DNA of 64,000 nucleotides from Rhodohalobacter mucosus (GTDB lineage: Bacteria; Bacteroidota; Rhodothermia; Balneolales; Balneolaceae), in NCBI RefSeq assembly GCF_003150675.1, contig NZ_QGGB01000001.1, forward strand, positions 207,558-271,557, given 5' to 3'. Below the pieces are notes generated by a model that was not told where the DNA came from, made no database searches, and saw only the letters and a program-made list of their open reading frames with translations. Below are positions 1 to 10,071 of the stretch, in pieces; positions within the stretch are counted from its first letter, which is position 1; each line of letters starts with the position of its first letter. Position numbers and translations under genes: made by a program.

Positions 1-2
1 CG

Positions 3-422
3 TTCATTTATGCAGTCGTTATCAGTTTGGTTATCAGTCAATTTCTTGGATTTCTTCTGAACATATCTGCGGATTCGGCTCTGGCCGGCATGAGCAAGCT
101 GCAGCTTATCGCACTTTCCCTGGGAGCAGGGCTTTACGAGGAACTCTTTTTCAGGGTGATACTGGTAGGTCTGCTAGTTTTTATTTTCAAGCGATACCTG
201 AAGTCGAAGAATACAACATATGCACTCTCCGCAATCCTTGCAGCGCTTATGTTTAGCACCGTCCACTACATTGGTCAAATGGGTGATTCGTTTGAGCTTG
301 GCTCGTTTTTATTTCGCTTTTTATTTGGCTTGGCGCTAAATGTTGTTTATGTTATAAGAGGATTTGGGATGGCAGCGTGGACACACGCTTTGTATGATCT
401 GATCGTAATAATGAGGATGTAA
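3..422 (+). CDS. CPBP-family intramembrane metalloprotease (5' end cut off by window)
   Basis: The frame is open to the left edge, so the N-terminus is missing; the first visible start-like codon is a TTG at 27 but upstream codons are also hydrophobic coding sequence. The product is a multi-spanning membrane protein with the EExxxR signature (YEELFFR) characteristic of CPBP/Abi (CaaX protease and bacteriocin-processing) enzymes, and a later FSTVHYIG segment that fits the second metal-ligand motif of the family (F/H-x-x-x-H type). The substrate cannot be predicted. The gene ends with TAA at 420-422 and the next gene on the same strand starts 185 bp later, so no operon link is evident. Confidence 0.75.
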   Translation, partial: FIYAVVISLVISQFLGFLLNISADSALAGMSKLQLIALSLGAGLYEELFFRVILVGLLVFIFKRYLKSKNTTYALSAILAALMFSTVHYIGQMGDSFELGSFLFRFLFGLALNVVYVIRGFGMAAWTHALYDLIVIMRM

Positions 423-607
423 CAAGTTAAAAATCGGGACTTGTTAGGTTTAAACTAAAGCGTCGATCAATTCTATCAATTGGATTGTTAGCACTCGGAA
501 TGGTAGCTTCTCACTTGATGTGAACGATTGTTGCGAAAACGCGATTCTTTAAGGTTGTACGTTTCGCACAATGTATATTTTTCACTTTTAACGTTCTGAC
601 TAACGGG

Positions 608-1183
608 ATGGCTGAACTCACCAAAAAGGAAGTTCAAAAGCAGCAGGATTTTAATGATGAGATCATTCCTCATCTTGATGCTTTATATAATTTCGGGCTT
701 CGACTTACATCTGATCCAAATGATGCAGAGGATCTGGTGCAGGATACCATTGTAAAAGCTTACCGGTTTTTCAGCAGCTATGAGAAAGGCACCAATGCAA
801 AGGCATGGCTTTTCAGAATTCTGAAAAATTCCTACATCAACAACTACCGGAAGAAGTCCAAAAAACCTCAGGAAGTTGACTATGATGAAGTAGCCACTTT
901 TTACGAAACCATTCGCGCAGAGCGTACCGAAACGTCCGATCTTGAAGACAAGATGTTCAGAGAGCTCATCGATGATGATATCTCCAATGCGCTCGACGAA
1001 ATTCCGGAAGATTTCAGGACTGTCGTGCTTCTTTGCGACGTGGAGGATTTCACTTACGAGGAGATCGCCAATATGCTCGACGTACCCATCGGAACAATAC
1101 GCTCACGCCTGCACCGGGGCCGTAATCTGCTGAAAGCACAGCTGATGGATTACGCTACCAAACGCGGGTACACTCACGACTAA
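608..1183 (+). CDS. ECF-type RNA polymerase sigma factor (sigma-70 family)
   Basis: A 191-residue protein with sigma region 2 near residues 25-95 (motif DAEDLVQDTIVKAY, then WLFRILKNSYINNYRK) and region 4 near residues 125-180 (IPEDFRTVVLLCDVEDFTY, EEIANMLDVPIGTIRSRLHR). This layout is typical of extracytoplasmic-function sigma factors that direct RNA polymerase to stress or envelope promoters. No anti-sigma factor gene is next to it, so the activating signal is unknown. Its last four bases overlap the 3' end of a convergent histidine kinase gene. The stretch 423-607 upstream holds no recognisable gene; it must contain the promoter but I see no clear consensus. Confidence 0.92.
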   Translation: MAELTKKEVQKQQDFNDEIIPHLDALYNFGLRLTSDPNDAEDLVQDTIVKAYRFFSSYEKGTNAKAWLFRILKNSYINNYRKKSKKPQEVDYDEVATFYETIRAERTETSDLEDKMFRELIDDDISNALDEIPEDFRTVVLLCDVEDFTYEEIANMLDVPIGTIRSRLHRGRNLLKAQLMDYATKRGYTHD

Positions 1184-2502
1184 ACGGGGCAGGGCAATAG
1201 CACCCTGATTGTTGTTCCACGGCCCATTTCAGAGTTCAGAACAAATACTTTTCCGTCGTGGTACTCTTCAATAATGCGCCGGGTAAGACTGAGACCAAGC
1301 CCCCATCCTCTCTTCTTTGTACTGTACCCCGGTTTAAAAATTTCGTGCAGCACTTTTTTGTCAATTCCTGCTCCACTGTCCTCGATATCTATCCGCACCT
1401 GGTCCATGTCTCGCGTTACCCGGATTGATACATAGGCTCCATCCTTAACCTCTTTCATCGCGTCCATGGAGTTTTTAATGAGATTTTCAATTGCCCATTG
1501 GAAAAGCTGCGGATTTAGGTTGAGTTTTGCGTTTGTCTGAATGGACTTCTTCACCTCGATGTGTTTTCCAAACTGCGGCAATCGTTTCTCCATATAGGCG
1601 ATCACATCATCAATTATGGGCTCCACACTTACCTTTTTCAGTTCCGGCCTTGACCCTATCTTATTAAACCGCTCAGCAATACCCTTCAGCCTGGTAACAT
1701 CATTTTCGACCTCATAAACGATGGACAGGGCCTCCTCGTCGTTCTGATTTTTCTCCTTCAGCAGCTGCAGCCAGCCGTACATGCTTGATAACGGAGTTCC
1801 CAGCTGATGGGCAGCTTCCTTAGTCATCCCCACCCAGAGATTTGACTGCTCCGAGCGGGTAATGCTCCGGTAGGTTGTGTAACCTACGCCCAGCAGCAAA
1901 GCCAGTATTCCAAACTGGATATATGGAAAGTAGCGAAGATATTGCAGTGTGGGACTTTCACCAAAGTAGGCAAACTGTCTCTGAATATTTGGCTCTTCCC
2001 CAAACACGAGAGGGATGGGGTCGCTGTAGGCACGGTATTTTTCAATAAACTGGTCAATGTTCATATCCAGGTCCTCTTCTTCGAGGTTCCTGTAGTGAAC
2101 GATAAATCCTGATTCATCCACGAGCATCACCGGAATCTGGAACAGATTGGGCTGAATGATTTCACTGAACACGAAATCACTCTGGCTTTCTGCCGCTTCC
2201 GCATCGAGTACCATTCGCGATAAGCTGTCGGGAACCTGCGGATACCCCTGAAGCTGGTTGGCCACAGAAAAAAGGGTGAGACTTTTCTGTTGATGGATGG
2301 GCAGATTGTTAAACTCAAATGCACGGGTCCACAACTCAATGCTGGCGCGTTCCTGCTCCATAATTCTGTTCAGCAGAAACTGGTTGTAGATGAACGATGC
2401 GCCTGCAAGCAGCATGAGCAGCGTCACTAAAATGATTTTAATCCGGTTGGATGGAAGCAGTCGGTGCATATCGTTTATTAAACGGGTGAGAACCGGAATC
2501 AA
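1180..2502 (-). CDS. Sensor histidine kinase, membrane bound
   Basis: 440 residues. A first transmembrane helix lies at about residues 22-42, an extracytoplasmic sensor region follows (about 43-190), and a second helix at about 193-212. The dimerisation/phosphoacceptor box is KEAAHQLGTPLSSMYGWLQL, with the phospho-accepting His; the HATPase_c domain has an N box (ENLIKNSMDAM), a G1 box (DSGAGI) and a G2-type GWGLGLSL. The AHQLGTP variant of the H box is typical of Bacteroidota-like kinases. It is downstream of clpX by 65 bp on the same strand, with no response regulator next to it, so its partner is elsewhere. It overlaps the convergent sigma-factor gene by 4 bp. Confidence 0.9.
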   Translation of the reverse strand: MIPVLTRLINDMHRLLPSNRIKIILVTLLMLLAGASFIYNQFLLNRIMEQERASIELWTRAFEFNNLPIHQQKSLTLFSVANQLQGYPQVPDSLSRMVLDAEAAESQSDFVFSEIIQPNLFQIPVMLVDESGFIVHYRNLEEEDLDMNIDQFIEKYRAYSDPIPLVFGEEPNIQRQFAYFGESPTLQYLRYFPYIQFGILALLLGVGYTTYRSITRSEQSNLWVGMTKEAAHQLGTPLSSMYGWLQLLKEKNQNDEEALSIVYEVENDVTRLKGIAERFNKIGSRPELKKVSVEPIIDDVIAYMEKRLPQFGKHIEVKKSIQTNAKLNLNPQLFQWAIENLIKNSMDAMKEVKDGAYVSIRVTRDMDQVRIDIEDSGAGIDKKVLHEIFKPGYSTKKRGWGLGLSLTRRIIEEYHDGKVFVLNSEMGRGTTIRVLLPCPV

Positions 2503-2567
2503 TATCCAAAAAAGCAGGCTTCCAAGCCAATGGTGCTTATTGTGCAGCTTTCAGCAGCAAATAACAA

Positions 2568-3821
2568 TCAGGCAGAAGCCTTGTGTTTTTCGTATACGGG
2601 AGGTGCCTTCTTTTCGATGGTTTCACGCGTTACAATACATCGCTTCACATTTTTCATGGAAGGAATGGTAAACATAACATCCAGCATGGCATCTTCCAGA
2701 ATAGAGCGCAATCCACGGGCTCCCGTTTTCCTTTCCCTTGCCCTCTCTACAATAGCATGAAGTGCATCCTCTTCAAACACAAGCTCTACATCCTCCATCT
2801 GAAACAGTTTTTTGTATTGCTTGGTGATCGCATTTTTTGGAGTGAGGAGAATTTCGATCATGGCTTCGTCAGAAAGTTCTTCGAGGCCACAAATAATCGG
2901 CAGACGACCGATGAGTTCGGGAATAAGTCCGAATTTTTGAAGGTCTTCGGGCTCTACATGCGTAAAAATTTCAGGATCGTTCTTGTCAAATTTTCTCTGG
3001 TCCACGGAATGGAAGCCCATGGCAGACGTAGATAGCCTTCGGGCAATAATTTCTTCAAGTCCGCTGAAAGCGCCCCCGCATACAAACAGGATGTCGGATG
3101 TATCGAGCTGTATAAAGCTTTGCTCAGGATGTTTCCGGCCGCCTTTGGGAGGGATATTTGCGGTAGTTCCCTCCAATATTTTGAGAAGTGCCTGCTGCAC
3201 GCCTTCGCCCGATACGTCGCGGGTAATGGACGGGTTGTCACTTTTACGTGAAACTTTGTCGATCTCATCGATATATACGATGCCGCGCCGGGCACGTTCC
3301 ACATCATAGTCGGCGGCCTGAAGAAGATTGCTGAGTATGCTCTCTACATCCTCGCCCACATAACCGGCTTCGGTGAGAACGGTTGCGTCGGCAATGGTAA
3401 AGGGAACATCAATAATCTTTGCGAGTGTCCGGGCCAGAAGTGTTTTGCCCGATCCGGTTGGCCCCAGAAGGCAGATATTGCTCTTTTCAATGCGGGTGTC
3501 TTCAAAATTGATTTCCCCGCCGTTGGAGATACGCTTGTAGTGATTGTAAACAGCTACGGAGAGTGCTTTTTTTGCATCATTCTGACCAATCACATACTCA
3601 TCAAGCCGCGCCTTGATCTCTAAAGGCTTGAGCATCGGGCTGTACTGCTTTTCGCGCCGGCGCGACAGTGAAGCCAAATCGCTCTGAATAATACTGGATG
3701 CATCCTCCACGCAGTGATTACAGATATATACATCGGGACCAGCAACCATGGAACTTACTTCCTGGCTCGACCTGCCGCAGAAGGAGCAGTAGACAAGTTC
3801 GTTCTCTTTTTTCTTACTCAT
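2568..3821 (-). CDS. clpX: ATP-dependent Clp protease ATP-binding subunit ClpX
   Basis: 417 residues, normal family length. The N-terminal zinc-binding domain has Cys12, Cys15, Cys34 and Cys37. The AAA+ module shows Walker A GPTGSGKT at 120-127, Walker B IVYIDEID at about 181-188, and the ClpX pore and sensor regions. It unfolds tagged substrates and feeds them to ClpP, whose gene is immediately upstream (87 bp). The gene order tig-clpP-clpX is the classical one. Start is the ATG at 3821, immediately before the zinc finger. Confidence 0.97.
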   Translation of the reverse strand: MSKKKENELVYCSFCGRSSQEVSSMVAGPDVYICNHCVEDASSIIQSDLASLSRRREKQYSPMLKPLEIKARLDEYVIGQNDAKKALSVAVYNHYKRISNGGEINFEDTRIEKSNICLLGPTGSGKTLLARTLAKIIDVPFTIADATVLTEAGYVGEDVESILSNLLQAADYDVERARRGIVYIDEIDKVSRKSDNPSITRDVSGEGVQQALLKILEGTTANIPPKGGRKHPEQSFIQLDTSDILFVCGGAFSGLEEIIARRLSTSAMGFHSVDQRKFDKNDPEIFTHVEPEDLQKFGLIPELIGRLPIICGLEELSDEAMIEILLTPKNAITKQYKKLFQMEDVELVFEEDALHAIVERARERKTGARGLRSILEDAMLDVMFTIPSMKNVKRCIVTRETIEKKAPPVYEKHKASA

Positions 3822-3908
3822 TTATGCCGGATTTCATTTTACCGGATTGGCTCTTCTTTGTGTATTTGACCTGGTCTTATAACCGTCTGGCCAAAATAAC
3901 CCGGTTTA

Positions 3909-4562
3909 TTACTTGTTATCTTTCTCGCGTCTCATCACACGGTCAACCAGTCCGTAATCCTGGGCTTCGTCGGCCGTTAACCACTTGTTACGGTCGGAAT
4001 CTTCAACAATCTGATCCACCGACTTACCGGTATGATGCGCCAGAACCTCACTGAGCGTACGCTTGATACGGAGGATTTCCTGTGCTTCAATTTCAATATC
4101 ACTCGCCTGACCCTGCACACCACCCAGCGGCTGGTGGATCATGACCCGCGCATGCGGCAGCGCACTTCGCTTGCCCTTGGCGCCTGCAGTGAGCAGAACG
4201 GCGCCCATGGATGCTGCCATTCCCACACATGTGGTGGCCACATCACATTTCACATACTGCATGGTGTCATATATAGCCATACCGGCCGATACGACTCCGC
4301 CCGGGCTGTTGATATAGAGGTTAATGTCTTTCTCGGCATCCTGCGATTCCAGGAAGAGAAGCTGTGCAACGATGGTACTGGCAACGGTATCGTTTACGGG
4401 AGTACCCAAAATAACAATCCGGTCTTTTAGCAGACGGGAGTAGATATCGTAGGCGCGTTCTCCCCTGTTGGTTGTTTCCACAACCATGGGTATAAGATTA
4501 TTCTGAATTCGGTCTATATCATTCATATCAGGAATTTCGTACAGGGGTTGTTTCACATTCAT
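3909..4562 (-). CDS. clpP: ATP-dependent Clp protease proteolytic subunit ClpP
   Basis: 217 residues. The serine-protease triad is visible: Ser118 in GMAASMG, His143 in MIHQPLGG, and an Asp at about 188 in QIVEDSD. It forms the tetradecameric chamber that works with ClpX. It lies between tig (32 bp upstream) and clpX (87 bp downstream), consistent with a co-transcribed protein quality-control operon. The N-terminal extension before the mature catalytic core is short, as usual for a self-processed ClpP. Confidence 0.97.
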   Translation of the reverse strand: MNVKQPLYEIPDMNDIDRIQNNLIPMVVETTNRGERAYDIYSRLLKDRIVILGTPVNDTVASTIVAQLLFLESQDAEKDINLYINSPGGVVSAGMAIYDTMQYVKCDVATTCVGMAASMGAVLLTAGAKGKRSALPHARVMIHQPLGGVQGQASDIEIEAQEILRIKRTLSEVLAHHTGKSVDQIVEDSDRNKWLTADEAQDYGLVDRVMRREKDNK

Positions 4563-4594
4563 GTCGATTCTTTCTGTGTTACGTAATTACTTGA

Positions 4595-5899
4595 TTACTT
4601 GGCTTTTTCCTGTTTTTCCTCTTTTTTCTCCCGCTTTTCACGAAACTCTTCTTTCGGGAGTTCATTGATGGTAACAACCTCGTTCAATTTATCAAAAACT
4701 TTATTTTCGCGTATGCTGTTACGAAGGTTTTCAAGCTGAGAAGGATTCTGTGCGTAGTAGCTCTTCAGCTGATCGGCTGTGGCACCGTAACGGGCTGCTT
4801 CCACAGCAATAAATTCATCAATATCTTCAGGTTTGATTTCGATATCATCAAATTTTTCCTGGAGTTTCTCGCTGATAAATGCCCATTTTCCTTCACGTAC
4901 AGCAGAGTCTCGCATGCGTTCCTTGTATTCATCAAAATTGAAATCCTCCGGAAGCTGTCCGCCCGACTGCTGTTTGGCATATTCCACATACGATTCCAGG
5001 ATCTGTTCTTCCATTACGTCCGGGATTTCAAAATCGTGTGCTTCGGTCAGTTCATTTACAACATCATTGCGAAACATGTCGTTGGCCGACTGATCATAGT
5101 ATTCCTGCATGCTGCTTTTGATATAGCTGCGGAATTCATCAACATTGGCTGCCTGTCCCTGCGACTGTTCTTTGGCGAATTCGTCTGTTAGTTCTGCTTT
5201 CTGCATCTCTTCCACTTTTTTCACATGCAGCTCAAATCTGTCGGCATCGTCGCCTTCGCCCAGCTCCATGTTCACAACATCGCCTGCTTTTTTTCCGATA
5301 AGGTTTTCGCGGAATTCTTTGGCTCCTTCCTGGCGCAAGTCCAGCTTTTGATCTTCATCGGTTTCACCTTCTACAGGATTGCCTTCGGCGTCGAGTGTTA
5401 CAGCATCAACGGTAACACGGCTCTCTTCGGTAATTTCACCGTCTGTTTCAGCCCAATTGCCTTGCTTGTCGAGGGTCCGTTCGATCTCCTCTTCCACCTC
5501 CTCATCGGATACATCGTGAACCATCTTGTCAACTTTTACTTTCGATAGGTCGGTGAGTTCGAAAGAGGGCTTGGCACCTACCTTGAAGGTAACTTCGAGC
5601 TGGTCGTCTTCCCATTTCATATCCACCATCTGGGTTTCCCCGACGGGCTCATATTCGGGCACGATCTCCTTTTCGTACACCTCCTGGACATAGCTGTTGA
5701 TCTCTTCCATCTCAATTTCCCGGCCAAAGCGTTTTTTTACCAGTCCGATAGGAACATTTCCGGGCCGAAAACCTGGCATCTGGATCTGTTTCTGATATTT
5801 TTTAAACGCCTGATTGAATTTGGGGGAAAGGTCTTCCCGGTTTGCTTTGATGGTAATCTCTTTATCTACAGAAGTCAGTTCTTCAACAGAAATGTTCAC
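4595..5899 (-). CDS. tig: Trigger factor, ribosome-associated chaperone
   Basis: 434 residues. The N-terminal ribosome-binding domain contains the signature GFRPGNVP (residues about 43-50), followed by a PPIase-like middle region (about 150-240, rich in acidic residues) and a long helical C-terminal chaperone domain ending in a Lys/Glu-rich tail. Trigger factor binds nascent chains at the exit tunnel. The middle domain has a VTVDAVTLDAEGNPVEGET-like segment that departs from the E. coli FKBP core, as is common in this phylum. First gene of the leftward tig-clpP-clpX run; the tRNA-Leu gene is 64 bp upstream on the same strand. Confidence 0.95.
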   Translation of the reverse strand: MNISVEELTSVDKEITIKANREDLSPKFNQAFKKYQKQIQMPGFRPGNVPIGLVKKRFGREIEMEEINSYVQEVYEKEIVPEYEPVGETQMVDMKWEDDQLEVTFKVGAKPSFELTDLSKVKVDKMVHDVSDEEVEEEIERTLDKQGNWAETDGEITEESRVTVDAVTLDAEGNPVEGETDEDQKLDLRQEGAKEFRENLIGKKAGDVVNMELGEGDDADRFELHVKKVEEMQKAELTDEFAKEQSQGQAANVDEFRSYIKSSMQEYYDQSANDMFRNDVVNELTEAHDFEIPDVMEEQILESYVEYAKQQSGGQLPEDFNFDEYKERMRDSAVREGKWAFISEKLQEKFDDIEIKPEDIDEFIAVEAARYGATADQLKSYYAQNPSQLENLRNSIRENKVFDKLNEVVTINELPKEEFREKREKKEEKQEKAK

Positions 5900-5963
5900 G
5901 TGTGTTCAGTTTGGTTTTAAATAATTTAATGTACCTGCAGTTTCTCTGGCTGTAAGAATGGAG

Positions 5964-6047
<84 letters not shown>

Positions 6048-6238
6048 AGGGCCTTTTCCGGGTTCAAATAATGATTTGAATCAGAGCCTAATAAAATACG
6101 GTTTTATCTATCCTGATTCAACCTGTGAGACTTCCTTTAGCTTACTCTTTTTACACACCACATTCCCTTCTTTTTTGTAGTTTTACTTATCGATCCTGAT
6201 AATCAATTAATCATATCATATCTGACTGATTTAATTCC

Positions 6239-6595
6239 ATGTTCAGAAATCTGCGCCTTGTTTACATAACCACAAAAGACCGGGAAGAAGCACGAAAAAT
6301 TGGCGAAGAGCTGGTAAAAAGAAAGTTTGTTGCCTGTGTGAATATTATTGACGGTATGGAGTCTATCTACCGCTGGGATGGAGAGATTGTTGCTGAGTCG
6401 GAGTGTATTCTCATTGCAAAAACCACACACAGCAATGTATCCCGGCTCACCAAAAAGGTGAAAGAACTTCATTCTTATGATGTACCCTGCATCATTAGCA
6501 TCAATCTCGCTGAACAGGAGGGAAATGAGGACTACCTGAACTGGCTGATTACATCCGTCCAGCCCCCTCTTCCTCCCGGTGCTGATCTCAAATAG
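6239..6595 (+). CDS. cutA: CutA-like divalent-cation tolerance protein
   Basis: 118 residues, the usual CutA1 length. The hallmark segments are present: LVYITTKDREEARKIGEELV near the N-terminus, FVACVNII, a YRWDGEI strand, ECILIAKTT, and a C-terminal YLNWL. CutA1 proteins are trimeric, ferredoxin-like fold proteins linked to copper or other divalent-metal tolerance; the exact biochemical role is unresolved. The 3' end lies close to or overlaps the next gene, suggesting co-transcription. Confidence 0.93.
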   Translation: MFRNLRLVYITTKDREEARKIGEELVKRKFVACVNIIDGMESIYRWDGEIVAESECILIAKTTHSNVSRLTKKVKELHSYDVPCIISINLAEQEGNEDYLNWLITSVQPPLPPGADLK

Positions 6596-6620
6596 AATAC
6601 CAGAGCTCAATTTGCTGCAT

Positions 6621-7355
6621 ATGCCTGTATCAATACGGACATCCGGCCATGTTTTGACTGCTGCCATTCAGCGGCCGGATGCAATGAACGCCATCAATTT
6701 TGACGTGATGAACGGCCTGGAAGAAGCCCTCGAAATGGCCGAACAGGATGAAAGCCTGCGCCTTTTTATGCTGACAGGATCCGGCAACAGTTTTATTGCG
6801 GGCGGCGACCTAAAGGAGTTTCATGGCATCCGGGATGCGGAGGGAGCCCGCAAAATGTCGGAGAGGATGCTTGCGATACTGGAAAGGATTGAGCAGCTGG
6901 AGTGCTGGACGCTGGCCGCCGTGAACGGACCTGCTTACGGAGGCGGGTGGGAAACGCTGATCAGTTTTGATTTTGCCGTTGCAAGGGAGTCGGCATCATT
7001 TGGCTTTACGCAGGGCAAATTCTACCTGCCGCCCGGCTGGGGCGGGCTGACGCGTTTGAACCGTATTGTCGGCAAAAAAACGGCCGATTACTGGCTGGCG
7101 TCGCAAAAAATCATCAGCGCAGAAGAAGCATTGCGCGCAGGGCTAATTCAGGATGTTTTCCCGGATGATGAATATGACGGGAAGCTGGAAAAGCTGATGC
7201 AGAAGCTGGTGCTCAATGACCGGACTTTTATTGATTATATGAAGAAGAACCACCGAAAAAAGATCACCGAAGAGCTGGAGCCGTTCAGCCGATTCTGGGA
7301 GAGTGAGGAGCACATCCGTCGGGTGGAAGAGTTTTTGCGCAGGGGAAAAAAGTAA
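6621..7355 (+). CDS. Enoyl-CoA hydratase/isomerase family protein
   Basis: 244 residues from the ATG at 6621; an upstream ATG at 6579 would add 14 residues and overlap cutA by 17 bp, and the crotonase fold starts only after 6621. Crotonase features: RPDAMNAINFDVMNGLEEAL, the first oxyanion-hole segment IAGGDLKEFH, and the second NGPAYGGGWET. The residue at the usual Glu144/Glu164 catalytic positions cannot be assigned with certainty, so hydratase, isomerase or hydrolase activity remains open. Its substrate should be an acyl-CoA thioester. Downstream lies a long repeat field. Confidence 0.85.
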   Translation: MPVSIRTSGHVLTAAIQRPDAMNAINFDVMNGLEEALEMAEQDESLRLFMLTGSGNSFIAGGDLKEFHGIRDAEGARKMSERMLAILERIEQLECWTLAAVNGPAYGGGWETLISFDFAVARESASFGFTQGKFYLPPGWGGLTRLNRIVGKKTADYWLASQKIISAEEALRAGLIQDVFPDDEYDGKLEKLMQKLVLNDRTFIDYMKKNHRKKITEELEPFSRFWESEEHIRRVEEFLRRGKK

Positions 7356-7400
7356 AGACAGAGCCCTGCATCCAGTCGCATTGCCGGATGATTATTCAAT

Positions 7401-8546
7401 CGGACGCCGGAGGCGTCCAATCTCATTAGCCCCGGGTGTAAACCCGGGATTAGCTATCGGCCGGGTTCGGGCAACACCGGAGGTGTTGAATGGCCTATGG
7501 TGGCACATTCCTTGCCAGGACCGGTTGCCAATCTCAACGATTATCTTCTTGACCTCACATTCAACGCCTTTGGCGTTGGGGACAGGCGCCCTTCCCTACC
7601 CCGGGCTTCCGCCCGGGGCTATTGACATTGATCCGCTGTTCAGCGGATCGGGGACTGCCAGACAATTTCAATCGTATTAAACGATGATCCTCTGGTAAAT
7701 TGATCCCTATTGTTTTGAAAAGGATAGCATGGATTTTACAATGTCAGGCGCCGAGCTAGATTTCAGGCATCAAGTCTGCCACAGGAAAGCAGCCAACAAC
7801 TGTCTATCGGACCGTTAACCATCTCCTGTCCGGATTATTATCCAATCGGACGCCGGCAGGCGTCCAATCTCAATAGCCCCGGGTGGCAACCCGGGGTTGG
7901 CTATCGGCCGGGATCGGGCAACACCAAAGGTGTTGAATGGCCTGTGGTGGCACATTTTCGACCTGTAACGGTTGCCAACACAAAGAATATCCCCTTCACC
8001 TCATATTCAACGCCTCCGGCGTTGGGGGCAGGCGCCCTTCCCTACCCCGGGCTTCCGCCCGGGGCTATTGACGTTGATCCGCTGTTCAGCGGATCGGGGA
8101 CTGCCAGACAATTTCAATCGTATTAAACGATGATCCTCTGGTAAATTGATCCCTATTGTTTTGAAAAGGATAGCATGGATTTTACAATGTCAGGCCCCGA
8201 GCTAGATTTCAGGCATCAAGTCTGCCACAGGAAAGCAGCCAACAACGGTTTATCGGACTGTTAACCATCTCCAGTTCGGATTATTATCCAATCGGACGCC
8301 GGGAGGCGTCCAATCTCAATAGCCCCGGGTGTAAACCCGGGGTAAAGCGATAGCCCGAATTTTGCAACACCGGAGGTGTTGAATGGCTTGTGGTGGCACA
8401 TTTCCGGACCGGATCGGTTGCCATTATCAACGATGATCCCTTAATCAAACATTCAACGCATGCGGCGTTGTGGGATCTTGCCCCATACCTACCCCGGACT
8501 CACGCCCGGGGCTATTCTGATTGATCCGCCGTCCGGCGGATTGGCA
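7401..8546. repeat. GC-rich tandem repeat, 446-bp unit, two full copies plus a partial third
   Basis: Copies begin at 7401, 7847 and 8293, exactly 446 bp apart. Each unit contains several short palindromes in a fixed order: GGACGCCGG..GGCGTCC, AGCCCCGGG..CCCGGGG, CACCGGAGGTGTTG, CAACGCC..GGCGTTG, CCCCGGGC..GCCCGGGG and GATCCGC..GCGGATC. Copies 1 and 2 are almost identical over the last ~200 bp; copy 3 stops after the last palindrome. The unit is a REP/BIME-like assembly. Short open frames inside it are by-products of its sequence and not genes. This fills the spacer 7356-8621. Confidence 0.85.
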
Positions 8547-8621
8547 GCATCTTTTTAATATCTGAAAGGTCAATATAAATGATTCTCAAGATCAGCCTCA
8601 CAGGCTGATTCAATCAATTAC

Positions 8622-9764
8622 TTATTCAATATCTGACCACCTGATTTTGTATACCCTCACATCAGCATCACGATCATCAAAATACCTTCTGATAAAAAGG
8701 CGGCCCGTTTTATCAATGTGGGAATAATACACACGAACCTCCTGCCCGTAATCAAAATGGTCTGAGATTGTTGTCTGGCCCAAAAAAGTCCCGTTCCGGT
8801 CATACATTTCCATGACATCCCTTTTGGTCCCACCACGCTCTTCATTTTCCCGAAAAAAATGAAATATTCTACGATCCGATGAATCAATAAGGTGAGAATA
8901 ATTAATTACCTGATACCGAAAGCTCCCGGCCCTGCCCGAGGAACTAATTCTGCCAGCTACGTCGGGAATCTCAGAGATTGAATCTATATTATACTCAATG
9001 TAATAAGGCGGCTTAAGCCCCGGGTTTACTGCTTCAGTCACCTGGTCTGATTTTACATCTATAAAAAACAGTTTTCCGGCATAGACCATGTGACCGGCCA
9101 CTAATACATCTCCTCCAACGGGTGCAAGTTTATGCCCAATACCCCTGGCCATATTCTTCTCGATGGGTATCTGATTGTCAAATTGATGTTTGAAAATTTC
9201 AAAGTGAGTGGTTTTTGCCTCGTTTTCCCCAAATTGATAAACTCTGACCGCATTAAGATTACTTTCAGTACTGTCTGGTACTTCCATACCCACATAAACA
9301 GAGGCAAAACGATCACCGCTTAGCGGGGCAAGTGTCATCGTGGTCATTTCCGGCATATCTTCGTAAAAGTGCTCTTCTACAATGTCCTTACTGATATTGA
9401 AGCGAGTCACCTTAAATTGAAACCGATCGAGCACCAAAAGATTGTCATTCTCATCTATGGCAATTTCCGTAATTCTGTTAAACTCGCCGGGGCCCCTTCC
9501 CGGTCCGCCAAAACTTTTCAGGTAATCACCCTCCGGGGTATACATGTGTATGGTTCTGCCTCTGTGGTCCGATACGAAAATTCGTCCTTCACTGTCCGTT
9601 GCCACGGATTGAGGCATATACAGATATCCGGGTTCTCCAAATTCTGTTTGCTCACCTACTGTAAACAGATACTCGGATTCTACATTTATATTTTGTGCAA
9701 ACAGGTTGTTCTGAACAACCAATATGAGGAATGTGATCCTGAATAATAATTTCAAATCGAACAA
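8622..9764 (-). CDS. Secreted 6-bladed beta-propeller protein
   Basis: 380 residues. N-terminal signal peptide (hydrophobic residues 8-22, LFAQ cleavage region) with no lipobox Cys, so probably periplasmic or released by signal peptidase I. The family signature FGGPGRGPGEF is at residues 85-95, followed by NHL-like repeats of the 6-bladed propeller type (DUF5128-like). The substrate or partner is unknown. It is isolated from the large propeller/peptide island at 26-47 kb and has no peptide gene next to it. It is flanked on both sides by the GC-rich palindromic repeat family. Confidence 0.85.
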   Translation of the reverse strand: MFDLKLLFRITFLILVVQNNLFAQNINVESEYLFTVGEQTEFGEPGYLYMPQSVATDSEGRIFVSDHRGRTIHMYTPEGDYLKSFGGPGRGPGEFNRITEIAIDENDNLLVLDRFQFKVTRFNISKDIVEEHFYEDMPEMTTMTLAPLSGDRFASVYVGMEVPDSTESNLNAVRVYQFGENEAKTTHFEIFKHQFDNQIPIEKNMARGIGHKLAPVGGDVLVAGHMVYAGKLFFIDVKSDQVTEAVNPGLKPPYYIEYNIDSISEIPDVAGRISSSGRAGSFRYQVINYSHLIDSSDRRIFHFFRENEERGGTKRDVMEMYDRNGTFLGQTTISDHFDYGQEVRVYYSHIDKTGRLFIRRYFDDRDADVRVYKIRWSDIE

Positions 9765-9867
9765 TACTATGATTATCGTTTACCAGAAATAACGAAATGA
9801 CAAGTCATTTTCAAAATCCTTGGTATTTTCCTTTCAGCTCAATCAATAATCGAATCCATATTATAAC

Positions 9868-9965
9868 ATTTAACGCCTCCGGCGTTGTAGGATGTTGCCC
9901 CATTCCTTCCCCTGGCTTTCGCCCGGGGCTATTCTGATTGGTCCACCGTCGGACGGATTGTCTGG
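9868..9965. repeat. Partial copy of the GC-rich palindromic repeat family
   Basis: Contains the AACGCCTCCGGCGTT palindrome, the CCCCTGGCTTTCGCCCGGGGCTATT segment in degenerate form, and a terminal CCGTCGGACGG palindrome, i.e. the right-hand third of the 446-bp unit seen at 7401. It sits between the propeller gene and the transposase; the rest of 9765-10071 shows no gene. Confidence 0.75.
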
Positions 9966-10071
9966 TGTCGGAAGTTCACGTATCAGCCGGCGTGAGTTTG
10001 CGTTTTTGGGCTCACTCCCAAATACCAGAGGATGTTCCGGATTATAAATTTCAACCTCTCATTTCAATTTC

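Noticed and set aside
488..673. 61-codon minus-strand frame before the sigma factor
   Set aside because: It overlaps the sigma-factor start and shows no conserved pattern beyond a short hydrophobic stretch.
7303..8126. Open frames with ALPYPGLPPGAIDIDP-like translations (also at 10548-11237)
   Set aside because: They are reading frames through the palindromic repeat; copies begin and end at different points, and no start signals or conserved gene ends are present.
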